6,217 nucleotides of DNA from Blastocatellia bacterium UBA7656 (GTDB lineage Bacteria; Acidobacteriota; Blastocatellia; UBA7656). Within the stretch, counting starts at the first letter, position 1. The number at the start of each line of letters is the position of its first letter. The translations under genes were made by a program, and so were the position numbers. Below are positions 1-6,217 of this stretch, piece after piece. The notes under the pieces were generated by a model. That model worked only from the letters and a program-made list of their open reading frames with translations. It searched no databases and was not told where the DNA came from. The stretch covers positions 1 to 6,217 of the forward strand of contig DLHY01000129.1 in NCBI GenBank assembly GCA_002483445.1. Reading direction: 5' to 3'.

Positions 1-869
1 TTTTTGGGTCCACCATAGACATCCATTAAATTCACAAACGGTGAGCCATGTCCAAATGCTCCGCTGTCCTTGTTTATACCGTTCTTAAACATGCCAATGC
101 TTCCAAGCTGATAAATTTTCCAATCCTCTGGAATCACCCCGGCTTCGGTCTGTTTGAAGCCTACTGTCGCGTCGGCAAATCCGTGCAATCTCCGCTTCCC
201 GGTGAGCAATTCCTGCATCGCGCCTTGTTTGATTTGGTGTTTTTTGGTTATGAGTTGCTCAATAGATTCAATGAGGGCGTCCGCATCGCTCAAGGCATCG
301 GCAATGGCTTCTTGCTCGGCTTTAGTAGGCGGGATGGGAAAGCGGAGTTTCCCAATTTTCTCTAGTGTCAATCGTGTAATGGCATTGCCTGCCATCGCAT
401 CTTGAATCCGACGTTGGCCCGGTGAATCTAAAATCTGTTGGAGAAAATATGCTGCACTGTGCTTGTTCGGGTCAAATCTCAAGAACGCAACGCTCGACAA
501 TAAACTAAACTCATCATCGAGTGTGTTCAACGCGACGTTCCCCGTATTTGCACCGTCTTTGGTAAGCAATAGATCGCCTTTCTTAACATCACATCTTTTA
601 TAAATTGAACGGTGTTGAGTTGCGTCTATTCGAAGTGCCGAAGAGGTGTCTAAGTATCCGAATCGAATATTTCTTGAGGTGATGTAGAAATAATCATTCC
701 CGCCCAGCTTCGGAGAAAAGTGTGTCCCATCCTGAATCTTCATACAAACATCGCCTGTGCTTATCACCTCCCAGTCCTCCGGGATCACTCCGACCTCTGT
801 TTGCTTGTATCCCGGCAGGATCAATGGAGAATTGAGAGTTGAGAATTGAAAATTGTTTTCGTTATCCAT
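1..869 (-). CDS. hsdS: Type I restriction-modification specificity subunit HsdS (3' end beyond window)
   Basis: This is the DNA-recognition subunit of a type I restriction-modification complex, which directs HsdM (and HsdR, if present) to a bipartite target. The frame is open from the ATG at 869 to the window edge, giving 289 codons with no stop. Residues 21-35 and 238-252 are near-identical copies of one motif (YKQTEVGVIPEDWEV and FKQTEAGVIPEDWKI), which marks the start of each half of an HsdS. The first target-recognition domain is about residues 36-180. The conserved central region, about 181-229, starts with PTKAEQEAIADAL and continues as a long charged helix ending in QELLTGKRRL. Only about 40 residues of the second recognition domain are in the window. 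The start is supported by GGAG eight bases upstream, and the ATG lies 3 bases after the upstream stop codon. The first ~15 residues come from a heptanucleotide repeat and look unlike normal HsdS sequence. The recognition-domain DNA is AT-richer than hsdM. Family assignment is firm; the target sequence cannot be read. Confidence 0.95.
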   Translation of the reverse strand, partial: MDNENNFQFSTLNSPLILPGYKQTEVGVIPEDWEVISTGDVCMKIQDGTHFSPKLGGNDYFYITSRNIRFGYLDTSSALRIDATQHRSIYKRCDVKKGDLLLTKDGANTGNVALNTLDDEFSLLSSVAFLRFDPNKHSAAYFLQQILDSPGQRRIQDAMAGNAITRLTLEKIGKLRFPIPPTKAEQEAIADALSDADALIESIEQLITKKHQIKQGAMQELLTGKRRLHGFADATVGFKQTEAGVIPEDWKIYQLGSIGMFKNGINKDSGAFGHGSPFVNLMDVYGGPK

Positions 870-898
870 TTTTCATTCTCCATTCTCCATTGAAAATT
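827..898. repeat. Degenerate heptanucleotide array with units in both orientations
   Basis: On the minus strand, reading from 898 down, the DNA divides into consecutive 7-base units: AATTTTC, AATGGAG, AATGGAG, AATGAAA, AATGGAT, AACGAAA, a 2-base spacer (855-856), then AATTTTC, AATTCTC, AACTCTC, AATTCTC. The two unit types are approximate reverse complements of each other (GAGAATG against GAGAATT). The array therefore contains an inverted repeat with perfect 11-base arms at 822-832 and 882-892, and the 10-mer attgaaaatt is repeated directly at 845-854 and 889-898. It spans the last codons of the YhcG-like gene, the 3-base gap and the first codons of hsdS. Several units carry an ATG. It resembles in kind the short heptamer repeats dispersed in some bacterial genomes, but copies elsewhere cannot be checked from this window. 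Confidence 0.8.
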
Positions 899-1907
899 CG
901 GCTTCGATTTCCTCGATGGTTGGAAGGCAGGTATCGAGCGGTTCAGGCAGGGCGCGGACAAGCTGATATTCGGCAACGCCCATAGGTTTATTGATGCCCG
1001 ACAGAGCGTATTCCGCCACGAGGCGTTTCTTTGTTTTGCAAAGCAGCAGGCCGATGGTTGGCCTGTCATCGGGAGCCTTGATCTGAGCATCCACAGCAGC
1101 CAGATAAAAGTTGAGTTGTCCGGCGTGATCGGGTTTGAACGCCGAGGCTTTGAGTTCCACCACGACGTAGCATTTGAGGCGGGTGTGGTAGAAAAGAAGG
1201 TCTATGAAAAACTCGTCCCCCTCGACTTCGAGTCTGAACTGGCGACCGACGAATGCGAAGCCCGCGCCCAGTTCCAGCAGGAAGCGAGTGATGTGTCGGA
1301 TGAGAGCGTTTTCGATGTCTCGCTCGTGCGCCTCGTCTCCTAGACCGAGGAAGTCGAAGTGGTAAGGGTCTTTGAGAATTTGAGCAGCGAGAGCGGCGTG
1401 GGGAGCATCCAGACGTTGCTCGAAGTTGGTGATGGCCGCGCCCTGACGAATATGCAGCTTGTTTTTGATGTGCGCTTCGAGTGTGGCGCGCGGCCAGCCT
1501 TGCTGCACGGTTTGGAGCGCGTACCATTCTCGCTCTGCGGGATCGGCCACTTTGGTCAAAAGCGTCACGATGTGGAACCACGGCAATTGGTCAGCAGCCT
1601 GCTGACCAATTTGAAGATGCGGACACTCCTGAGCGAAAAAGCGCATGTATTTGAGACTCGATGTGGAGAATCCCTTCATATCTGGGAAGGCGGCGCGCAG
1701 ATCGGAAGAAAGCCGGTCAATCACCTTCGCCCCCCAACCCTGACGGCTCTGACGCTGAAGGATATCTGCGCCGATGTCATGATAAAGCCTGATTTGCTGG
1801 TGATTGGCGGCGAGAAGTGCCTGTTGTCGCGCGCTGTTGATCCGTTGCTTGAGGCTGGCGAGCCAGTCTGCATAGTCTGAAGGAAGAGAAAGATTTTTTT
1901 TGCTCAT
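873..1907 (-). CDS. DUF1016/YhcG-family PD-(D/E)XK nuclease-like protein in an hsd operon
   Basis: This 344-residue protein has the two-part layout of the YhcG family. The N-terminal DUF1016_N region (about residues 15-155) includes LYHDIGADIL at 41-50 and the segment KVIDRLSSDL plus RAAFPDMKGFSTSSLKYMRF at 61-90. The C-terminal PD-(D/E)XK nuclease-like domain is about 175-330 and begins near DPYHFDFLGL. Candidate catalytic residues are D236 (in FFIDLLFY), E251 and K253 (in VVVELK) and Q264 (in GQLNFYL), so the active site looks complete. The ATG at 1907 overlaps the hsdM stop as ATGA, which suggests translational coupling. hsdS follows three bases after the TGA. Family members are known beside type I restriction genes, but their exact role is not settled. 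A nuclease role in defence or in controlling the complex is inference. The last residues (FSMENGE) are encoded by the heptamer repeat and may be a replaced end. Family confidence is high; function is uncertain. Confidence 0.93.
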   Translation of the reverse strand: MSKKNLSLPSDYADWLASLKQRINSARQQALLAANHQQIRLYHDIGADILQRQSRQGWGAKVIDRLSSDLRAAFPDMKGFSTSSLKYMRFFAQECPHLQIGQQAADQLPWFHIVTLLTKVADPAEREWYALQTVQQGWPRATLEAHIKNKLHIRQGAAITNFEQRLDAPHAALAAQILKDPYHFDFLGLGDEAHERDIENALIRHITRFLLELGAGFAFVGRQFRLEVEGDEFFIDLLFYHTRLKCYVVVELKASAFKPDHAGQLNFYLAAVDAQIKAPDDRPTIGLLLCKTKKRLVAEYALSGINKPMGVAEYQLVRALPEPLDTCLPTIEEIEAEFSMENGE

Positions 1908-4606
1908 AGCCTGAAACCCATCCTTTCCAGATGAAGGCTGACTTTCTGTTCCAACTCAGCCACGCGGTTTGCCTGCTGCGGCAGCGGGGTTTCGTAGCGT
2001 TCGGCCAGTTCCTTCACGCGCTGGGTTAGAGCCTGGCTGATGCGATCCATCTCGCCGTGAATGCGAGCATCGAGCGCGGCCAGCCATTTGTCATCTACCA
2101 CCAGCGTCTTGATTTCGTCCTCGGTGAGCGTCGGGTATTTGGCATAAGCCAATGCGTCGAGTTCGGCCTCAGCTTCTTTCACAGCTTTTTTGAGATTGCT
2201 GATTTGTTCAGTGAGGTCGAGATATTCACTGATCACTCGAAGTTCGCGGAGGTCTTCATGGTCAGGCTCCGTCTGAAGCCGATCTTGAATGCTGGCGGTC
2301 GCCGATTCCAATAACACGCTGGCTCTATCCTGTGCTTCCTTGATCGCGGTCGTTGTGATTTTATGCGATTCGAGTAAAGCGCGTTCGTCGGCATCGTTCG
2401 CATCCCTGATGCGCGCATTGATGATGGCCTGTGTGATCTTGCCTCTGGCGTTCGCCATCGCCTGAATGCGTGGATCGGCTTCCAATTCCCGCAAACGATG
2501 TTGAGCGGCCTCCTGCTCCGCTACCGCCTTCGTGTATTGGTCGAAGGTGAAGGCATCCGATGATTGCCAGACAGCAAGCAACGCTTCCTGCCATGCAATC
2601 AGGGCGTCTGTCTTGTTGCCGACAGAACTTAGCGCGCCTTCCTCACCGCCATGTTCTTCTTCAAGCTCAGTAAGCTTGGCTGTGAGATTTTCCAGTTCGG
2701 CTTCCATCTGGCGGATGGCGTCCTGCTCAGTAGCAAAGTAGCGATTAACCACGAGAGGCTTGGGGATGAGGTCGCAAGCCCAGCCCTTATCAACTTCATT
2801 CCCTTTCTTATTGGTCTGAATGATTCGATAGGTTTCAGCCTTCCATCCATCGGCGGCGATCAGGTAACAGTCATCTTGCATTGTCTCAGCCCAGTAATCC
2901 ATCAGGTGTTGATACACGTCGTATTTATCAATCAGAGGTTTGCTGCTGTAATGAGCAAGCAGGTCTTCAGAAAGTTCGTGAATCAATATCTTGGGATGGA
3001 ATCCCGCCTGCAATGCTTTCAGCGTTGCGGCGCTGCGCTCGCGCCATTCGGCAAACAGGGCATTCATGATGTTGATGAAGGCGACGAACTCCGGGTGTTC
3101 GTAGATAGTGGACTTGATGGCCTGCTTATCGACAGCCAGATCGAGATAGCCGGGGCGATTGGCTTTGAACAGCGATTGCCGCAACTGAGGGCAGACATTC
3201 CAGTAACGCTTGAGCGCATCCACATCCGAGGTGGGAATGCCGCCGCGCAGGTGGCCTTCGATGTCCTGAATGTCTTCGGCCTGCTGGCTGTCAATGTAAC
3301 GCGGGATGTTGAGGTTGAACTCGTTGCGCTCGATTTCCTCGAACGGAACCATGCGCGAATACTTGGGAATCTCCAGCCGCTTGTTGAAGACATCCACGAT
3401 TTTGTGAATGTCCATCGCGCGCAATCGGTTCTTGTTGCCTTCTTTTATGAAGCCCGCGCTGGCGTCAATCATGAAAATGCCTTTGCGCGCGTGAGCGTCT
3501 TCCTTATCAACGACGATGATGCAGGCGGGAATGCCGGTGCCGTAAAAGAGATTGGCGGGCAGACCGATGATGCCCTTGATGTAGCCTTTGCGGATGAGAT
3601 TGCGGCGGATGTCGGCTTCGGCATTGCCTCGGAACAGCACGCCGTGCGGCAGAATGCACGCGCCTTTGCCGTGACTCTTGAGCGAGCGCACGATGTGCAG
3701 CAGGTAAGCGTAATCGCCCTGCTTGGCGGGCGGCGTGCCGAAGCGATTGAATCGCTCGTGAGGGTCATTGAGCGGATCGATGCCGGTACTCCATCGCTTA
3801 TCGCTGAAGGGCGGATTGGCGACGACGTAATCGAAGGTCTTGAGCGTGCCGCCGTCATTGAATTTCGGATCGGCGAGCGTGTTGCCTTGTTCGATCAACG
3901 CCATCGGGTTGTTGTGCAGGATCATGTTCATTCGCGCGAGACCGGAAGTGGCGGCGTCTTTTTCCTGTCCGTAAAGCGTGACTTTCGCTCTGGCTTCATC
4001 ACCCACCTTCAAGAGCAGTGAGCCGGAACCACAGGCGGGATCATAGACAGTGGTAGTGGTAGTCGTGTGGGCATCGCGGATACCGATTATCTGCGCCATG
4101 ATGCGGCTGACTTCGGCGGGAGTGTAGAACTGTCCCTTGCTCTTGCCGCTCTCGGTGGCGAAATGGCGCATCAGGTATTCATAAGCATCGCCGAGAATAT
4201 CATCGCCGTCGGCGCGGTTCTTCGAGAAATCGAGAGCCTTGTTTTCAAAGATGGCGATGAGGTTCGTAAGCCGCTCGACCAGTTCCTTGCCAGTGCCGAG
4301 CTTTGTGGCATCGTTGAAGTCGGGCATGTCAGACAGCTTGTTGGCATTCATCAGCGGCCCTATGATCTTCTTGTTGATCTGGTCGCCGATGTCCGATTTG
4401 CCTTTGAGCGCGACCATATTTTTGAAGCTCGCGCCTTCGGGAATAGTGATGGGAGCGTAGGGGACACCAGCGTATTTGTCGCTGACATATTTGATGAACA
4501 ACAGCACCAGCACATAGTCCTTGTATTGGCTGGCATCCATGCCGCCGCGTAGTTCGTCGCAGCTTGACCAGAGCGAGGAATAGAGTTCGGATTTTTTAAG
4601 GGCCAT
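1904..4606 (-). CDS. hsdM: Type I restriction-modification DNA methyltransferase subunit HsdM
   Basis: This is an N6-adenine DNA methyltransferase that transfers a methyl group from S-adenosylmethionine within the HsdS-chosen target. It has 900 residues. The HsdM N-terminal helical domain (about 7-150) opens with ELYSSLWSSCDELRGGMDAS. The catalytic domain (about 155-440) contains GQFYTP at 158-163, the AdoMet-binding motif DPACGSG at 189-195 and catalytic NPPF at 264-267. A run of six threonines lies just before motif I (181-186). The part beyond residue ~445 is an extension not found in short HsdMs of roughly 500 residues. It includes an acidic, probably coiled-coil segment (about 628-655) and further long helices (about 685-820 and 845-895). 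Long HsdMs of this kind exist, but the role of the extension is unclear. The ATG at 4606 fits the family N-terminus. The ribosome-binding site is weak (AGG six bases upstream). An in-frame stop lies 63-65 bases upstream, with no better start between. The gene heads the hsdM-yhcG-like-hsdS operon. Confidence 0.97.
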   Translation of the reverse strand: MALKKSELYSSLWSSCDELRGGMDASQYKDYVLVLLFIKYVSDKYAGVPYAPITIPEGASFKNMVALKGKSDIGDQINKKIIGPLMNANKLSDMPDFNDATKLGTGKELVERLTNLIAIFENKALDFSKNRADGDDILGDAYEYLMRHFATESGKSKGQFYTPAEVSRIMAQIIGIRDAHTTTTTTVYDPACGSGSLLLKVGDEARAKVTLYGQEKDAATSGLARMNMILHNNPMALIEQGNTLADPKFNDGGTLKTFDYVVANPPFSDKRWSTGIDPLNDPHERFNRFGTPPAKQGDYAYLLHIVRSLKSHGKGACILPHGVLFRGNAEADIRRNLIRKGYIKGIIGLPANLFYGTGIPACIIVVDKEDAHARKGIFMIDASAGFIKEGNKNRLRAMDIHKIVDVFNKRLEIPKYSRMVPFEEIERNEFNLNIPRYIDSQQAEDIQDIEGHLRGGIPTSDVDALKRYWNVCPQLRQSLFKANRPGYLDLAVDKQAIKSTIYEHPEFVAFINIMNALFAEWRERSAATLKALQAGFHPKILIHELSEDLLAHYSSKPLIDKYDVYQHLMDYWAETMQDDCYLIAADGWKAETYRIIQTNKKGNEVDKGWACDLIPKPLVVNRYFATEQDAIRQMEAELENLTAKLTELEEEHGGEEGALSSVGNKTDALIAWQEALLAVWQSSDAFTFDQYTKAVAEQEAAQHRLRELEADPRIQAMANARGKITQAIINARIRDANDADERALLESHKITTTAIKEAQDRASVLLESATASIQDRLQTEPDHEDLRELRVISEYLDLTEQISNLKKAVKEAEAELDALAYAKYPTLTEDEIKTLVVDDKWLAALDARIHGEMDRISQALTQRVKELAERYETPLPQQANRVAELEQKVSLHLERMGFRL

Positions 4607-4926
4607 TATGCGCCTGAATTTCTTGCTTCCATCGTTTGATAGTTTGTGAAAGAGGGTTGACCGGGCCGCGCGCTAACGCATTTGGAACCATGAGCAACTC
4701 GCTTCGGCGGCTCGATGCATGTGAATGTTTAGCATTTTTCTCGCGTCATGATCCAGATCGCACTATCAGCACATCGCAACCCAGGAATGTTTGAGCAAGA
4801 TATCGTATTTACGCAAGCGGATTTTGCGCTGTCCAGAGACGCGGCACAGTTAGAGACATCGTTATGCGCTTGGGCATGTGTATGCAGTCGGGCCTGCGGC
4901 AGAGTAATGATTCATTGCTGTGATAG
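4607..4926. other. Gene-free leader region upstream of hsdM
   Basis: This region of about 320 bases must hold the hsdM promoter if the operon is transcribed on its own. I see no convincing sigma70 pair. The best minus-strand match is TGGACA (4830-4835) followed 18 bases on by TAAATA, which is weak. An imperfect palindrome centred near 4911 (aatga-t-tcatt) could be an operator but is short. A nine-codon mini-ORF on the minus strand (ATG at 4632) ends in a TAA that shares its last A with the hsdM ATG; whether it is translated is unknown. A plus-strand open frame from 4748 to 5140 has no recognisable protein features, runs through the terminator hairpin and overlaps the secreted-protein gene antisense, so I treat it as non-coding. 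Confidence 0.5.
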
Positions 4927-4970
4927 AAGAGCGGCGAACTGTAGGCAAAGGCTTGTCGTTCGCCGCTCTT
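4927..4970 (-). terminator. Perfect 13-bp hairpin, likely transcription terminator
   Basis: The arms 4927-4939 (aagagcggcgaac) and 4958-4970 (its exact reverse complement) form a GC-rich 13-bp stem with an 18-base loop. It lies about 35 bases after the TAA of the displaced reading frame of the secreted-protein gene, where a terminator for that minus-strand transcript is expected. On the minus strand the stem is followed by TCTAT rather than a long T run. On the plus strand it is followed by TTCT. Termination may therefore work in either direction or be only moderately efficient. The hairpin separates the secreted-protein gene from the hsd operon. Confidence 0.75.
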
Positions 4971-5004
4971 TTCTCAGCTTCAAAAATCGCTCAGTTGTTC
5001 TCTC

Positions 5005-5079
5005 TTATTTCTTAAAGAGTTCCTTCTTCATTCTCGACACTATCCGGTCAGCGACCTTTCGCTGTCCGCCGCGAGACCA
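5005..5079 (-). other. Displaced C-terminal reading frame of the secreted protein
   Basis: One frame away from the gene's current frame, the minus strand reads 24 codons, WSRGGQRKVADRIVSRMKKE then LFKK, to a TAA at 5007-5005. This basic, amphipathic helix-like tail matches what I remember as the usual end of this family. The current frame instead ends in AADSERSLTG at a TAG (5042-5040). A single lost base near 5080, or a two-base gain, would explain the switch. No canonical slippery heptamer is evident, so mutation or sequencing error is likelier than programmed frameshifting. Confidence 0.6.
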
Positions 5080-5444
5080 GCCGCCCAAAGCAGGGAACGA
5101 TCCCCAGCTTCACCAGCCCAGACCATCACCTTATCCTTGACGCTTATCATCTGGACGCTGCCTTCATTCTTGTCCTTGCCGCCAAAGACAGTGTGATACC
5201 ACTTGTCATCAGCTCTGATCGAGCCGCCCGTCAGGATGAAATCAGCAGCCGATTCTTCGGTGACAACGGTGACAGGCACTTTCTTTTTAACGATCTCAGC
5301 CGCGATAAAAGTATGCAGACCGCCTTGCATCTCAGCGATGAAGACCTTCGAGCCTTCGGGAACCTTTGCCGTAGAGCCTTCCTGAGCAAGAGCCGAAAAC
5401 GAGAGAATGAGTGCGAGCAAGAGAGGCACGACGATTCTTTTCAT
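5040..5444 (-). CDS. Small exported protein of unknown function, probably frameshifted at its C-terminus
   Basis: This gene encodes 134 residues from the ATG at 5444. I prefer this start over the ATG at 5474 because it has AAAGG eight bases upstream and begins directly with a signal peptide: MKR, then a hydrophobic core, then SALA before Q21 as the likely cleavage site. The mature protein holds short alternating strand-like segments (SKVFIAEM at 32-39, VPVTVV at 56-61, ADFILTGGS at 67-75, VQMISVKD at 97-104, KVMVWAGEAGD at 105-115), suggesting a small alpha/beta domain outside the cytoplasm. No cysteine follows the signal, so it is not a lipoprotein. Similar proteins occur in Acidobacteriota as far as I recall, with no known function. 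The present end is suspect: the neighbouring frame continues with a better tail to 5005. A promoter candidate lies about 110 bases upstream and a terminator downstream, so it is probably transcribed alone. Confidence 0.8.
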   Translation of the reverse strand: MKRIVVPLLLALILSFSALAQEGSTAKVPEGSKVFIAEMQGGLHTFIAAEIVKKKVPVTVVTEESAADFILTGGSIRADDKWYHTVFGGKDKNEGSVQMISVKDKVMVWAGEAGDRSLLWAAGLAADSERSLTG

Positions 5445-5551
5445 CAGGTAAACCTTTCGATTCTGATAGCTCACTGTTGCTTTTGCCTCTGATTAGAATC
5501 GCTTCAAACCTTTGGTAGACCAGTGGCTATGAAGTGTGGCAGCTTAGTCCC

Positions 5552-5580
5552 GGTATAACATGGATAGCGACTCAGTTCAA
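5552..5580 (-). promoter_or_regulatory. Candidate sigma70-type promoter for the secreted-protein gene
   Basis: The minus strand shows TTGAAC (5580-5575), a 17-base spacer, then TATACC (5557-5552). Each box matches four of six consensus bases. Transcription would start near 5545, leaving a 5' leader of about 100 bases before the ATG at 5444. The rest of 5445-5725 holds no gene I can support. A 73-codon open frame (5725-5504) starts directly at the stop of the upstream gene without a ribosome-binding site and looks like chance. Confidence 0.35.
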
Positions 5581-5725
5581 TAGGCAAGATATCCAGTGAA
5601 AAGAACGCCCCAAATCGGCTAATTGCACGCAACGGCTGGCGGCTCAGAGCGATGCTCAAAGGCGTTTTTTGATCCGAGAATCGAAATGGAAGAGCGCGAG
5701 CATTCAGCCAGTTTCTCTTTTTCAT

Positions 5726-6217
5726 TCATGGGGTTGCCGTATTAACCGATACTGCATGTCTCCTGAGAAGTTCGATGATGCGGGCCTTTCGCTCTTCGAG
5801 TGACGGAGCGATGTAATTATTCACCTGCACCCCTGCCGCTTCCCATTCGCCCATCTCGATTGCGATTTGCTTCTCAAGCTCACGTATTTCTCTCAGCAAC
5901 CCAACATCGGCGGCAAACTCTTCGATCTCGCGCGCCGCCTTTCCACTGCCAATAATTTTCATTTGGCGCACGAGCAGGCCGGTCGAGGCACCAGCAGGGT
6001 AATCCTTGTATGCCTGCGCACGCTCTTCAATGACCCGGTTCATCTTCTCCCATCGCTCTGCATAAGCTGCGATCCTTCGCTTCTTGTTAGAGATTCCCTC
6101 GACGAAAAGATGCGCCTTCGTGCGCTCGACTATCGCCTTGACTTCGGCAGTAAAGGTGCGATTCGTCTTCCAGTTCCTCAGCGTCCGCTCGCTCACGTCT
6201 AAGAGCTTTGAGATTTC
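5726..6217 (-). CDS. Phage terminase small subunit-like HTH protein (phBC6A51-type), 5' end beyond window
   Basis: The frame is open from the right edge to the TGA at 5728-5726, giving 163 visible codons. The GTG at 6196 is internal, because the seven codons before it (EISKLLD) complete a helix-turn-helix: EISKLLDVSERTLRNWK, visible residues 1-17. After a connecting region come GISNKKRRIAAYAERWEKMN (41-60), a glycine-containing segment with TGLLVRQMK (79-87), and a helical stretch DVGLLREIRELEKQIAIEMG (104-123) followed by EWE. This order matches my recollection of phBC6A51-type small terminase or HTH proteins from phages and prophages. The family's role is to bind DNA and start packaging with a large terminase. 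No large-subunit gene follows on this strand within the window, so it may be a prophage remnant or a domesticated DNA-binding protein. The missing N-terminus limits the call. Confidence 0.65.
   Translation of the reverse strand, partial: EISKLLDVSERTLRNWKTNRTFTAEVKAIVERTKAHLFVEGISNKKRRIAAYAERWEKMNRVIEERAQAYKDYPAGASTGLLVRQMKIIGSGKAAREIEEFAADVGLLREIRELEKQIAIEMGEWEAAGVQVNNYIAPSLEERKARIIELLRRHAVSVNTATP

Noticed and set aside
2651..4021. Long plus-strand open frame (456 codons) opposite hsdM
   Set aside because: It is antisense to the conserved HsdM catalytic and extension domains. Its sequence mirrors the GC-rich codon pattern of hsdM and has no recognisable domain.
4049..4063. Trinucleotide-like repeat (agtggt) encoding part of a six-threonine run before HsdM motif I
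   Set aside because: It is only 15 bases and in frame, so unit changes would add or remove residues without switching the gene off. It is probably a loop-length variation.
4748..5140. Plus-strand open frame of 130 codons
   Set aside because: It crosses the perfect terminator hairpin and runs antisense into the secreted-protein gene, and its translation is low-complexity and cysteine-scattered with no motif.
5640..5672. Possible terminator near a run of six T (plus strand)
   Set aside because: The only stem next to it is four base pairs (gagc/gctc) and does not abut the T run.
5504..5725. Minus-strand 73-codon open frame directly after the terminase-like gene
   Set aside because: It has no ribosome-binding site, a basic featureless translation, and the promoter candidate for the next gene lies inside it.
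1..6217. CRISPR array, tRNA or rRNA genes, insertion sequence
   Set aside because: I saw no regularly spaced repeats, no tRNA-like cloverleaf with an acceptor stem, no rRNA signature and no transposase motif on either strand.

Overview
The window looks like a chromosomal segment from a moderately GC-rich bacterium. All convincing genes lie on the minus strand. The small secreted protein near 5.2 kb resembles proteins I associate with Acidobacteriota, so that phylum is plausible. This rests on family memory only, and nothing in the window fixes the taxonomy.

Reading in the direction of transcription (high to low coordinates), the layout is as follows. (1) 6217-5726: the 3' part of a gene for a helix-turn-helix protein resembling phage terminase small subunits of the phBC6A51 type. 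Its start lies outside the window. (2) 5725-5445: a gene-free stretch with a plausible sigma70-like promoter. (3) 5444-5040: a small exported protein whose C-terminal end appears displaced into another frame by a one-base change. The displaced tail runs to 5005. (4) 4970-4927: a strong hairpin, the likely terminator. (5) 4926-4607: a non-coding leader region. (6) 4606-1: a type I restriction-modification operon ordered hsdM, then a DUF1016/YhcG-like PD-(D/E)XK nuclease gene, then hsdS. hsdS runs off the left edge inside its second target-recognition domain.

The operon is tightly coupled. hsdM and the nuclease gene share an ATGA overlap, and only three bases separate the nuclease stop codon from the hsdS start codon. 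HsdM is the adenine methyltransferase, HsdS supplies DNA target recognition, and the YhcG-like protein is a predicted nuclease made from the same message. No hsdR is visible. It may lie beyond the left edge, or the nuclease may take a larger role than usual.

The most unusual DNA structure is a degenerate heptanucleotide array (827-898) across the nuclease-hsdS junction. It has units in both orientations and forms the end of one gene and the start of the next. Seven is not a multiple of three, so gain or loss of one unit could change the reading frame or start of hsdS. This is a candidate switch or repeat-insertion site. The rest of the window is compatible with known families.
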